This document shows positions 25,100-36,003 of a stretch of 64,000 nucleotides of DNA, piece after piece. This DNA comes from Zingiber officinale (lineage: Eukaryota > Streptophyta > Magnoliopsida > Zingiberales > Zingiberaceae). The DNA lies in NCBI RefSeq assembly GCF_018446385.1, contig NC_056001.1, positions 9,666,672 through 9,730,671 of the forward strand, written 5' to 3'. Under the pieces are notes generated by a model that saw only the letters and a list, made by a program, of their open reading frames with translations, was not told the DNA's origin and made no database searches. A program made the position numbers and the translations under genes. The first letter of the stretch is position 1, and every line of letters starts with the position of its first letter.

Positions 25100-26660
25100 C
25101 TATTCTGGACTATGTGCGGATAAGGCGAGAGGATGGTGGCGATCTTGTCTGTGGTGGGGAGTCGTCTTGCCAGAGTCGAATAATAAGGTCCTAGTGCAAA
25201 ACTCCGGGGTGCTACTGAAGCACTGGAGTACTCTGTCCAAGCATGCCAAATCTTTGCTGCGGAGGGCTGCTCCTGTTGTGTGAAGATTGGGCTTCGCCCT
25301 CCTCGATATGCTTACGGTGACTAGACTGTCCCCTCGACTGACCCTCAGGAAGCCATGTCTTGAGCCTTGGTGACAATCTCGGCTCTGGTGCCCGGCATTT
25401 GCAATAAAAGCAAACTGACTACAGGCTGGGGTGAGGTGATCTCTGGATCCACATCTGAAACAATGAGTATCATCGGAAGGTGGTTGCCGGTTCTGCTGAG
25501 AAAGCGGAACGTCCTGAAGAAGACCGCCATGATTTCGAGGCCTACGAGGCGCCCAGTACCACGACTGCAGTGCTCGAGGCATCACAGCTGTGTCTGCTGG
25601 ACACCACGAAGTCGGCCAGATGCTTTCTTTTCCTGTGGATATCTTGTCTGCCAGAGCTAACTCTATCATCAAAGCTCGATTCAATGCATCGAGTAAGATG
25701 TAATCCTAATCCGGCAAGCATACATGGATAACCATCAATCACGAATAAAAGCGCATCATGCAATTGTCCTCCATGACTAACTCGGACAAAGCTGAGCCAG
25801 GAGGAATTCGATATTATACTCGGTCCACAGGCGATTATTCGCCTCAAACTCATAAAATCACATCGCGAGCCATCGATGGGGCGGTGGAAAAGCGGCTCTC
25901 AAAAGCCTCTCTGAACTCTGGTCCATGTGACGTTGCGCTCACCAATAATAAAACGCTGAGTAATCCACCGGGCATTTGCTTCATCCCGTAAATGATAGGC
26001 AGCTCTGCTTTCTCCCACTCGGAGCAAGCCATATAGAAGAATGTACGCTCCATAGTCTCTATCCACGACAAAGTCATACTCGGATCGAGATCCTCGCGGA
26101 AAGAGTGAAGCGAGTCTTCATCGACTCGGCCATCTCTGGAATCCTAGCTCGTGCGGCGACAATATCAGTGAGCTGTGTCGGGACGGCTGCCGGAACTGGC
26201 GGAACCAAGGTGGCACTGCAGAATAAATCGGAGGAGGAACTCCCGGTGTTGATATACTGGAGCATAAGCCGTCGGTGATACTTGAGGAACAAAAGTGGTG
26301 GCAACTGGAGTGCAGTGAAAAAGGTGGGATGTGGGCATTTGCACTCTTTGAGAGAGTGCAGTGCCAGGTATAGGATACAGTAGATCCAAGTGGTGGTGGC
26401 CTTGAATCTTAGTAAGTGTGGAGCGGATGTCGGGTACACCAATGGTACTCCGATGGTCTGTAAGCGGGGTAGGCGTGGATACTGTCGGTGTGGCCAAAGT
26501 AGGTATCTCTGGGAGCTATCGGGTTTGAGGCCGATGCTCGGCTGCATCTGAGTGCATCACGGTGGCGGGCTCACTAACGATGGGCATCTACGGCATATCC
26601 GAGATCCGTGGTCCTCACGTGGTCGTCCGGCACCACGTCTCGCAGCAATATGAGTAGATC
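25100..26660 (-). pseudogene. Gypsy gag (broken)
   Basis: Short open pieces in several frames hold the gypsy gag signature (WIETMERTFFYMACSEWEKA near 26000-26060) and a CCHC knuckle with CFRCGSRDHLTPAC near 25440. This would be the capsid and nucleocapsid of the gypsy element upstream of its pol. It is broken in several places and not functional. Confidence 0.65.
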
Positions 26661-27030
26661 GTCTCATATCATTAAATTAAATTACAGATATCAATACCAA
26701 TATAACAAACATAAAATAACAACATACCTATTTACTGTCTGGAGATGTTCGTCTTTGTCCAGTTCCCAATTTGACCTCAAAATTCCGAGCGAGAAAATCC
26801 AATAAATCAAACGGAAATCGAAACATAACCATATCGAAAATCCGATAATGCCGGTTTGACTAGCACAGCTAACCCAAATATCACGAATACCAACAACGGT
26901 ATCAGATAAATCTCGAACACCAAAAGCGGTATCATAACCGCTCGATGCAAATAATAAATTGGTATCATTAAATCCAAAAATCCAAAATCACGAAACAAAA
27001 GATCGTAAAACTGTATCGATACCACTAAAT

Positions 27031-29738
27031 TGTCACGCCCCGGAAGAGTCCTGTCCGAAAAAATGTGACATCCCCTGTACGACGGACAATCAAAATTTTC
27101 TACAAGCACTAAATACTCGGACACATACGGCTGGAATCATAACAATAATAAAATCAATCACCACGCGGTTTATATATATCCTCTGGCTGACACAACCACG
27201 CAGTAATAATATTCTGACTCAAAAACCACCCTACTCAACTACACTCGTAAAGCTCAAAACCGACGAACTCACCTCTTCTGCCATCCAGGCAGGCATGTAG
27301 TAGAATAAAAATCAAATCCAAATCCATCGATATAATAAAATCTATAACATGTCCATAAGCAAATAAATCCAGAACATAACAAGTTCAAATAGTCTAAAAC
27401 AGAAAGAAAACCAAAGAAAAACCAAACATATCCTGGAGGTCTGCAGGACCAGCACTATGTGCAGTGAGGACTAGCGACTGGAACTCCCTCCTGACAACAT
27501 CAACCTGAAATATCAACAATGGAGGCGGGGTGAGTCCAACACTCAGCAGGTACAATTGATATGCAAAGTAAAGAAATAACACCTAACACTAATCATGCGT
27601 ACAGTCTCCTGATATAAGAAAGATATAAATATGCATCTGAAGTAAACAGGAGAATGCTGTACTAACCAGGTCCTGAGTATAAGGTCAAACAGTCCGAGTG
27701 GTATAGGAATCCTGTATGCATGTCAAACATAGGTATCCAAACAATATGCAGCATATAAATGCAGCAACCACAAACACAAACAATAAATGCATCATGCATA
27801 TGATGCCAATGATGCGTCCTGGTCACCTCTGACGCCAGTCGATCATCTCATACAAACGTGAGGCCGAGTGGGTAGGGCGACAAGCGTGCACTCTGTCGTC
27901 ACTACTCACGATGAGTGACCGAGTGGACGGGATCTGTCGAGTACACCTATCCTCCTACCCCAAATCATAGATGGGGGCCGAATGCTCTCAACTCCCAAGA
28001 CGGGGAGGAATCCCTGCCGGATAACACGTTGTGTCACACTACCCATGAGCAGACCAACGGTGCCTAACAGAGTCCCTGCTGCAACACACACAGCCTGAAT
28101 CGACCACTAACCCGTGAGTGGTGGTGTGTGCAGATCCATGTAACTGGCGATGTGCTCAGCAATAATGGAGCGGACTATCGCACAGCATGCAATCATGCAA
28201 ATGATGCATGACAATAACCATATAAACATCTTGACCTAATCCATATATATAGAAATGTGCACCCTAGGTCAAAGAATCATATCAAATCAAGGTACACAGA
28301 AGGTATAAAAACCTAGGTCCTGAACATGGTCAAGCATGACATATCACTACCCCTATAAGGATGTATAAACAGGTAAAAATATACCTGAGATGCAAAACTA
28401 ATCAATCAATCAAGCATGTAAGATTTGGGTAGTGATTAACCGAAACAGATAAGAAACACAATTAATGCAACATGTTAATTTAATTACTAAGCATATCAAA
28501 TGACATAAGTCAAAAGTACCCGCCTCCAATAGAAATGTCCAAATCCGACATCGAGATACTCGTCTCGCGTCAAAGTCCTGAAATACCAATACACAGATAT
28601 TTTATTTAGCTAAAAATTCTAATGAATTGCTAAATAAAATTCCCAACACAACTTAGGACAAAACCCTAAGTCATAATCATTAACCTACCTAATTAAACAC
28701 AAATAATTTTAGTTACTCAACCTGTATCAAATAACTAAATCAAACTCTTAATTCAATTAGGAAAACCCTAATTGTCGATTAACCTTAATTGATCATCAAT
28801 TAACTTGTCCACATAAAAACCTAAATCCATAAACATTAAACAAGAATCTTACCTTTCACTGCTCTCTAGGTTTTGTCTGTATCGCCAACACCTGCAAATA
28901 TTCCAGCCAGTATAAGGATTCTAGTGAAGTTAAAATGATCACACAAGAGATCGAATCCACACTTACCCCTAAGTGTCTACTGATGACTCTCAACAACCCA
29001 AAATTTCCGACAGTCAGGACCAATGAACAGCAACACTCAGCTAGTACTCATGGCAACCGATGCTAGGGCTGAGGCTTAGTCGACAAGGGCAGAAAGCACT
29101 AAGCAGTGGCGTCGGCACTGTGCAGAGGTGCGGCGGGTCGTGAGCACAGAGAGAAGAGGGAGTCGGGTGTCGGCCAGACCTAGAGCGGAGGAATTCACGG
29201 CGGTGCAGGCTGTGGCTAGGGCACGAACAAAAACCCGAAGAGACAGCAGCGACACTGTGGTGGTCGATGCTGAGGCACCAGAGGTGAGGCGCTGCTCCGT
29301 GCATCGCCGGCAACAGTGGCGTCGGGTCGGAGTGGCGGCGACGCGGCTAGGGATCGGCTCCGGTGCTCGAAAGAGGGAGAAGGATGTCTCGGTGGCTGGC
29401 GGCTCCTGGTGCGGCTCGGGAAGGAGGAGAAGGAGAGGCCGACGTCGATGGAGGAGGTGAAGTGCTCGGTGACGAAGAGGAAAAGAAGAGGGGAAGAAAG
29501 GAACCGTCGGATGGTTAGGGCACGGCACGCGCGGGTTCGGCGAGAGAGAAAAGAAAAAGAATTTAAAAAGGAAAAATCAACTTTTCCTCACTTAAATGGG
29601 GTAGCCTAAACAGGCTTTTCCGGGCCCCGTTTTTATCCCCGTCAACTCGTCCGTACGAGCTCCGAAAAATTCCCGAAAAATGTCCAAAAATTTCGGAAAA
29701 TTCCTTTATTCATATTCGCATATTTCCGGTATTTTACA
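27031..29738 (-). repeat. 5' LTR of the nested gypsy element
   Basis: 2.7 kb, TG...CA. A GC-rich block (29041-29620) that is open in several frames by chance is probably the transcribed leader or regulatory part. ORFs predicted in it are not genes. The LTR start at 29738 directly abuts element C gag; the next five bases, TATAA, would be the target duplicate, but the partner side is lost. Confidence 0.75.
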
Positions 29739-31299
29739 TATAATGTATTTTTTCTTTAGGTATATAATATTGATTAAGTCCTACTTGCGTGGTCAGACAC
29801 GCTTTCGGAACCCAAGCTTGATTAGTTGATTTGTATTGAGTTATTAATGACTTAAAAGTTTTATTTGAGTTTGACTTGTATCCTAGTCCGGTTTTATTAT
29901 AACATGCTTTTTTATTGTTCAGGATTAAGTCAAGATTTTTTGATCTTGTTGTGAATTTTTCTAACATTTCTTTTAAATTGTTAATCTCATTTTTTAGTGA
30001 TAAATTCTCCTCCTCAAGTGTTAGATCTTGAGTTGGATTTGAATTTTTGATTTGTTCTTTGAGGTTTTTATTTTCCTCAATAAGTGACTTGTTTTCATTT
30101 TCTATTTTAATTAATTTACTATTTAAACAGGAAATAATTTTAAAAAAAATGTTTAAATTAAAATATACCTCATTCGGGCCTTCGGAAACGAGTACGGACT
30201 CGTGGCTTGTTTCGGGTTCAGACCCGTCTTCATCTTCCGACTCGTCTTCTGTCTCATCCTCGCGGGCCATCAGTGCGAGGTGGCTCTGATGTTTCTACTC
30301 TTCTTCCTCCAATTCGTCCGAGGAATCGTCCCACGTTGCTTTGAGTGCCTTCTTTTTGGTTGACTTTGGTTTGTCGAACTTTAGTTTTGGGCATTCGTTC
30401 TTGTAGTATCCCTTTTTATTGCAGCCGTAGCAAGTCACGTTCTTTTGTTCTGAGGGAGAACTGATCTTTTGAAGGTCCTTTTTGCTGAAGCTCCTTTTTC
30501 TCCTAGTGAACATTTTTCTTACCAAGTTCACCAGGTGTTCTTCGTCTTCAGAGTCTTGGTCGGAATCTCCTTCAAATTCAGGCTTGCTTTTCTTTTCTTT
30601 GGTGGAACCTGCAAATAAAGCTATACCTTTCTCGGCTCCAGCATTAGTTTGTTCATGTAATTCTAATTCACAAAAAAACTCATCTAACTTTAACTTAGAA
30701 AGATTTTTAGAGATTTTGTAAGCATCCACTATTGATGCCCACAAACTATTACGTGGAAAAGCATTTAATGCGTACCTTATTAAGTCTCTATTTTCCATCT
30801 GGTGGCCTATCGCATGAAGCCCGTTGAGGATGTCCTTGATCCTCGCGTGGAGCTGATTCGCCATTTCACCTTCCTGCATTTTTATATTAAAAATTTTATT
30901 TAAGAGCAAGTCTCGTTTGGTTACCTTGGCGTCGCTCGTTCCCTCGTGCAGTTCGATCAATTTGTCCCACAGCTCTTTAGCGTTTTTGTGTGGACCGACT
31001 CTGTTCAGTTCTTCTCTTGTTAATCCACACTGTAGAGTGTTGATTGCTTTATTTTCTGTTGACGCCTTCTTCTTCAAGTCTGTTGTCCAGTCTTCAGGAT
31101 CTAGTAGATTCCCGGAGTTGTCCACTGGAATTTTGTAGGGTCTCGTAATGCTCATCCACTGGTCGAAGTCTGTTTTGAGGTAGACCTCCATCCTCTTTTT
31201 CCAGTACGGAAAATCATCCCCGTTGAAGAGTGGAGGTCGTACTGTGCTGAATCCTTCTGTCTGAGACATTTTAGTCTGCACACAAAAGAAAAGAAACAA
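29739..31299 (-). pseudogene. Copia-type gag of element C
   Basis: Two open pieces on the minus strand. 30295-31299 (334 codons) begins MSQTEGFSTVRPPLFNGDDF, has the copia gag (DUF4219/UBN2) motifs YWKKRMEVYLK and NAKELWDKLIELHEGT, and a CCHC knuckle CYGCNKKGYYKNEC (about residues 290-303). 29734-30270 is acidic, then coiled coil (KLIKIENENKSLIEENKNLK), and runs into the gypsy LTR. It would form particles. About one break, plus the gypsy insertion at its end. Confidence 0.8.
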
Positions 31300-31534
31300 A
31301 GAAAAATCCCAAGACTTGGTATTGGATTAGTAGTGCGGGAAGAGAGAGATAAGTAGTAAAAAAACTAGATTCGTGTTGCACCAATTTATACTAATTAAAA
31401 AATATTAAAGTAATGATACACCAGTTTTAGAATTAAGCGTCGAACTGAAAACAAAAAAAAAAGAACAAAAAATTTCACCCCCAGTCTGATTGGTGGTTGC
31501 ACCAAATCAGAGCGGTACCTGCTCTGATACCACT

Positions 31535-32624
31535 TGTAGGACCGTTAGATTCGATAGAGGGGGGGTGAATATCGATTCGAAAAAAAATACCGAGTATAAG
31601 CGCAGCGGAAAAGTAAATGAACACAGTTGTTTTTACTTCGTTCGGAGCCTGTGACGACTCCTACTCGAAGGCCCGTGGTCCTTGACCACTTTCGTTGGGC
31701 AATCACTAGCAATTCGAATATGATTACAAGATGAATACAGGAAAAGCTAATGAAACAAAGTAATACCGACAAGGAAATTAACTAAAAACCGAAAGAGCAC
31801 TTTGTCGGAGCTTTGTTGGCTTCGCAGCAGAGCAGCAGGACCAGCAGTAGGAGAGTTCTCAGATTGATGATTGATTCTGAAGCTCCTGCCTGGGGCTTCT
31901 TTTATATGTTGCTCCGGGCGCCTGGAATGTGACGTAGCTGCTCAAACCGTGATGCTCCACGTGGCGACGACTCGGCTGGATATAATTTGCCTTCCGGGCG
32001 CCCGGACCACCTTGTTCCAGAAAGCTCCCTTTTCCTGCAAAACAAAGTTAGTCCGAGGTAATATATAACCTGCAACACAGATTATTAGCACATTTTATAA
32101 TAGTATGAATTAGCACAAGTTAGTACGACTTAGATTCCGTCTTTCCGAGACCGGAATCTAGTCACAATCTTGACTTAGATATCCGACATGGATCTAAGCT
32201 GGATCGACGCCTAATGTTCCCTTCCCAGGAACGCATCCTCACAGTCACTCCCCTCCAGTGACTTACCTCACTTACCTGCCAGACGTCCGGTCAGCCCGTC
32301 GACCCGTCTGGACTTCTCGCCAAGCGTCCGGTCAGCCCGTCGACCCGCTTGGACTTCTCGCCAGCTATCCGGTCAGCCCGTCGACCTAGCTGGACTTCTC
32401 GCCAAGCGTCCGGTCAGTCCGTCGACCCGCTTGGACTTCTCGCCAGCTATCCGGTCAGCCCGTCGACCTAGCTGGACTTCGTGCCAGACATCCGGTCAGC
32501 CCGTCGACCTATCTGGACTTCTCCTGCACATTCGATCAAAGTGTCAGACAACAACAAAACTAACTTAACCTATTTGTCATTCATCAAAACCTGGGTTAAA
32601 TCGTTAGTGCTAACCGCACCAACA
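31535..32624 (-). repeat. 5' LTR of element C
   Basis: 1,090 bp. Nearly identical to the 3' LTR (about 2% substitutions by eye) but with a single GGGCGCCCGG palindrome unit after the TATA-proximal one instead of three. Confidence 0.92.
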
Positions 32625-33601
32625 AATGCAAGGCTTTATAGAGGCTACAACAGGGACCGAGAGGAGGAATTGGTTTTGGCCTTCTGATGGACTTGAGCTT
32701 CCTGTGTTCGACCCGAATACCCAACTCAAGTTCATCAATAATAACTCATACCACTAAAGAGATTAACTCATACCACTAAAGAGTTATTATTGAACTACCG
32801 CACCAATCACATATTACAATATGGGCTCCTTCTTATCATGAGTACATTAGTCTCCCTGTGTTTAAGATATCGTATGCCCGTTAATTAAATGAGTTACTGA
32901 CAACTCACTTAATTAATATCTAGCTCCAAGAGTAGTACCACTCAACTTTATTATCATGTCGGACTAAGTCCACCTGCAGGGTTTACATGATAATCCTTAT
33001 GAGCTCCTCAAGGGGACATCATCAACCTAGATCACTAGGACACAGTTTCCTTTTATAATCAGCAACACACCATATAAATAATATTATTTCCCAACTTATC
33101 AGGCCTATTGATTTAACTGAATAAATCTCACCCTTTGATAAATTAAAAAAATAAATACTAAGTATATGCGTTTGTTATTATATCGGGATTAAGAGTACGT
33201 ACATCCATAATAACAGAGATTTTGTTCTTTTATGCAGTCAGTATAAAAAGAAACAACCTCAAATGGTCCTACTCAATACACACATAGTGTACTAGTATAA
33301 TTTTATAGTCAATATAAACTAATAACAAATCACACTACAACCATTCCAATGGTTTGTCCCAATCCATCTTGGTTGTGAGCTACTATTTATAATTTATAAG
33401 GAACTGATAACATTATCTTCTGTGTGACATCACACACCATGTTATCTACAATATAAATTAAATGGACAACTGCATTTAACTAAATGCAGACATTTGACCA
33501 ATGTGATTCTCATTTCAAAATAAATGTTCATACAAAAAGCTAGGCTTTTAGTATACATCCTAATTGATAGTATACATCTCATTTCAAAATAAATGTTCAA
33601 A

Positions 33602-33641
33602 GTAAGTGACCGACTATAATTCTTTTATAGTCGGTCACTTA
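33602..33641. repeat. Perfect 18-bp hairpin at insertion junction
   Basis: GTAAGTGACCGACTATAA (33602-33619), loop TTCT, then its exact reverse complement (33624-33641). The right arm belongs to gypsy LTR sequence, which also occurs at about 14759-14777; the left arm is an inverted copy added at the junction with the copia solo LTR. Confidence 0.95.
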
Positions 33642-33795
33642 CTCGTAGGAGACTTAATTGATAGGATATACAAATAATAACACAGTGTAGTGTTTCTTAC
33701 ATAGAAACCAACTACATCGACAGGAGTATATGAACTCTATGCAATGGTACACAATCATACCTAGCATGATAAATTTCAGTATATCTAGAATATAA
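33642..33795. repeat. 155-bp duplicate of gypsy LTR sequence
   Basis: About 155 bp from the hairpin's right arm to 33790 repeat 14762-14924 almost exactly (from CGGTCACTTACTCG to TATATCTAGAATA). The copies sit on either side of the copia solo LTR, so this stretch of gypsy LTR is present twice in direct orientation. Confidence 0.85.
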
Positions 33796-33849
33796 TCTAA
33801 CACTTACATATATCTATATGTATGAAGAGATCCAACAGGTGTCCACCAG

Positions 33850-34450
33850 ACAACATATACAATAAGTAGCAGCACCTATAGCACACCAGTCACGTGTGCA
33901 CACTATAACATAGGTATAATCAACATGATCCTCCAATAGAAAATATCAGACACGTGTGTACACACCACAGAAGTATAATCACCATAATTCCTCTAATAGT
34001 ACACACCTGACATGTGTGCACACACGATACAGATATAATCAACATGATACCCCCAACAGTACACACTCGACACGTATGCACACACAATATAGGTATAATC
34101 AATATGCTACCTCCAACAATACGCACCAGATATGTGAGAACACTCAACATAGGTATAGTTAATAAGATACCTCTAATAGTACACACCATACACGTGTACA
34201 CACATCATAACACAGGTTTAATCGATAAGATACCTCCAATAATATACACCAGCCACACGTGCAAACACGACAAACACGTGTACACTACAACATAGATATA
34301 ATCAACAAAACATCTTCAATAATACTCACCCGACATGTATGCACATACACTATGCGTATAATCAACATAATACTTCTAATAAAACATAATAGAAACATGT
34401 ACACATACAAAATTGATATAATCAACAACATCTACAATATGTAGCAACAC
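33850..34450. repeat. 62-65 bp tandem repeat in gypsy LTR
   Basis: Nine to ten degenerate copies of a unit containing GTATAATCAACATGATACC and ACGTGTGCACAC. Non-coding; predicted short ORFs across it on both strands are repeat artefacts. Confidence 0.85.
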
Positions 34451-36003
34451 CTCTATGCATGTACACACTAGTATATGCATAATTAGGATGATAAGTCCTA
34501 TAGTACATACTATATACGTGACTACATATAAACAATTTTAATACAAATTCTTATTGTACACACCATACACATGTGTACTCTACAAAATAAAAATATCAAA
34601 GTGAGATTATATAGACAATAAAGAGATCATCTCAAATATCAAGCATATAAGAATCAAACATAGATAAAATATGAGTGAAGTCAAGATAAAGCAACCAAAT
34701 CTATTAGATAATCCATGCACTAAGTTCAATGAACTATAGAGACCAAGTAAGAAGTACCCATTTTTAAACGTAGATCATTTTAAATAAATCCTACGTCAGA
34801 ACACTCATCTCGTATCAGTGTCCTGCAACACATAATACACAATATAGCTAAGTTCTATCATAAGCGATTAGGGGAACTCTAATTGCATCAACTTAACTAT
34901 CCCTTCACTATCAACTTCATTTATACAACCCACTATTCGAGAGATGGTTCGTAATAAAGAAACAAGAGCAAGAGCTACCTTCATCAATAAAGATGTTCCC
35001 CTTAGACACCATTGATCCCAACTGTGTTCCAAGAATAATCTAGCTAATAGCAATCATCATTAGCATAGTGACAACATCCATTGACAAATAACCAACTAGT
35101 AAAGACATACTACTGTTGTTTGGCCCCTTCCTCTCCAGTCACGACCCACAACTGTCGGTCAAGTAGCTAGGAATTGGTTCAAGTAGAGGCGAAAAAGATC
35201 AACTAACAATAGTAGCAACTTCTGCTTGAAACCCGTTAGCATGGAGTGGCTGGCGGCCGATCGACATTTCAACTCCATCTCCAGTTTCGAGCAACCACCA
35301 ACCCCAACCGTACACAGACTGAAAGAGGCTGGAAATGGCTAGTGCGGCGGAGAGGATGACGCCGAGTGAAACAAGGCAGGATAGTGTGGATTGGAAGATT
35401 GAATAGAGGATCCGCTCAAAAGACTCCTCTGGAGATGATTGGGAGGCGACTTCACGAGAGCAGGATTGATGCGGCGTGGAGGATCGGGAGAGAATGCTCG
35501 ACTAGAGGCGACGATGAGATTCACGGTTCTCACAAAGGCCGGTGGTGACGATGACTGAGGTTGCTCCAGCGACGAGCAACACCTTGTGGATGTGACACCA
35601 ATGATCGGCAACAAAGGGGGGAATTGGCGGCGTGAGTTGAGGTTAGGGTACGGGTGAGGAAGTGAGGAGAGGGATTGGGTGAAGAGTGTGTAGTGGTGAG
35701 GGTAGAAGGAAAGAAAAGAATCGGGAATTTGTACAATAACTCCTCTTATATTAGTTTAAATTAATTAAACTCTAAGTTAATCCTCAATTAACTCCCACTT
35801 TATTGATATTCCAAACAAACTTCCTCCGAGCTAAATCATTTCATCATCTTAAATGTATCATATAACCTCCGTTTAAATCTCGAAATTTTTTTAAAAATTT
35901 TCTAAAAATCTAATAAGGTTATTTCTCCAATAATATTTATTATTTAATTATTATTTAGACGTCATATTTTACAACTGGATTACAGAGACTTGCTACTTGT
36001 TGG

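Larger units (their letters stand above)
22011..29738 (-). mobile_element. Ty3/Gypsy (Tekay/Del-like) element, 3' truncated
   Basis: Nested in element C next to its gag. The 5' LTR is 27031-29738 (minus strand TGTAAAATACCGG to GGGGCGTGACA, 2.7 kb), with a TGGTATC primer-binding site at about 27018-27025, gag at about 25100-26660, and a pol order of protease, reverse transcriptase, RNase H, integrase (24831 to 22006), diagnostic of Ty3/Gypsy. The 3' end of integrase, any chromodomain and the 3' LTR are missing; the AT-rich array begins there. The coding region is broken, with several interruptions in gag and about one or two in pol. It is younger than element C, whose LTRs differ by about 2%. 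Confidence 0.85.
16389..32624 (-). mobile_element. Copia-like retroelement C (16.2 kb with nested gypsy)
   Basis: Both ends are exact: TGTAGGACCG at 16389 and CCGCACCAACA at 32624, with target duplication AATGC at 16384-16388 and 32625-32629. The 5' LTR is 31535-32624 and the 3' LTR 16389-17506. The primer-binding site (TGGTATCAGAGC on the minus strand) is at 31521-31532 and the polypurine tract at 17507-17520. It carries copia-type gag (29739-31299), no recognisable copia pol, and an extra 3' ORF (18750-20003). A gypsy element (22011-29738) and an AT-rich array (20285-22010) occupy the middle. By eye the LTRs differ at about 2%, so it is young, but it is incomplete. Confidence 0.93.
14926..33577 (-). 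mobile_element. Solo copia LTR, split by the 16.2 kb element
   Basis: Own sequence is 14926-16388 and 32630 to about 33577, about 2.4 kb. The left end TGCTGGGTGCTATTTGG and right end GCTAGGCTTTTAGTATACAT match what I recall of the ends of a common plant Ty1-copia LTR family. A minus-strand TATA box (TTATAAAAGGAG, near 15888-15899) gives the orientation. No copia interior is attached. The right junction is irregular (short duplicated filler and a hairpin at 33602-33641), so the right boundary is approximate. It is older than the element nested in it. Confidence 0.65.
12717..35973 (-). mobile_element. Ty3/Gypsy solo LTR, split by nested insertions
   Basis: On the minus strand this LTR begins TGTAAAATATGACG at 35973 and ends GGGTGTGACA at 12717. 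Its own sequence is 12717-14925 and about 33642-35973, roughly 4.4 kb after allowing for a 155-bp duplicated part. CACTA sequence flanks both sides and no gypsy interior is present, hence a solo LTR. Flanks GCTGA and ACTGG are only a weak match for a target duplication, fitting an old insertion. The ends resemble those of the 27031-29738 LTR, so it is probably the same chromovirus (Tekay/Del-like) lineage. It carries four blocks of tandem subrepeats. Confidence 0.7.

Noticed and set aside
22361-25731. Open frames on the + strand, 60-104 codons
   Set aside because: They are antisense shadows of the gypsy gag and pol genes.
29041-29610. Several overlapping open frames on both strands, up to 150 codons
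   Set aside because: They lie in the GC-rich part of a gypsy LTR; GC-rich DNA lacks stops by chance, and no protein family is recognisable.
12717-35973. Reading both gypsy pieces (12717-35973 and 22011-29738) as one element
   Set aside because: The two LTRs have different sequences and the inner one lies within element C, which has its own exact ends and target duplication.
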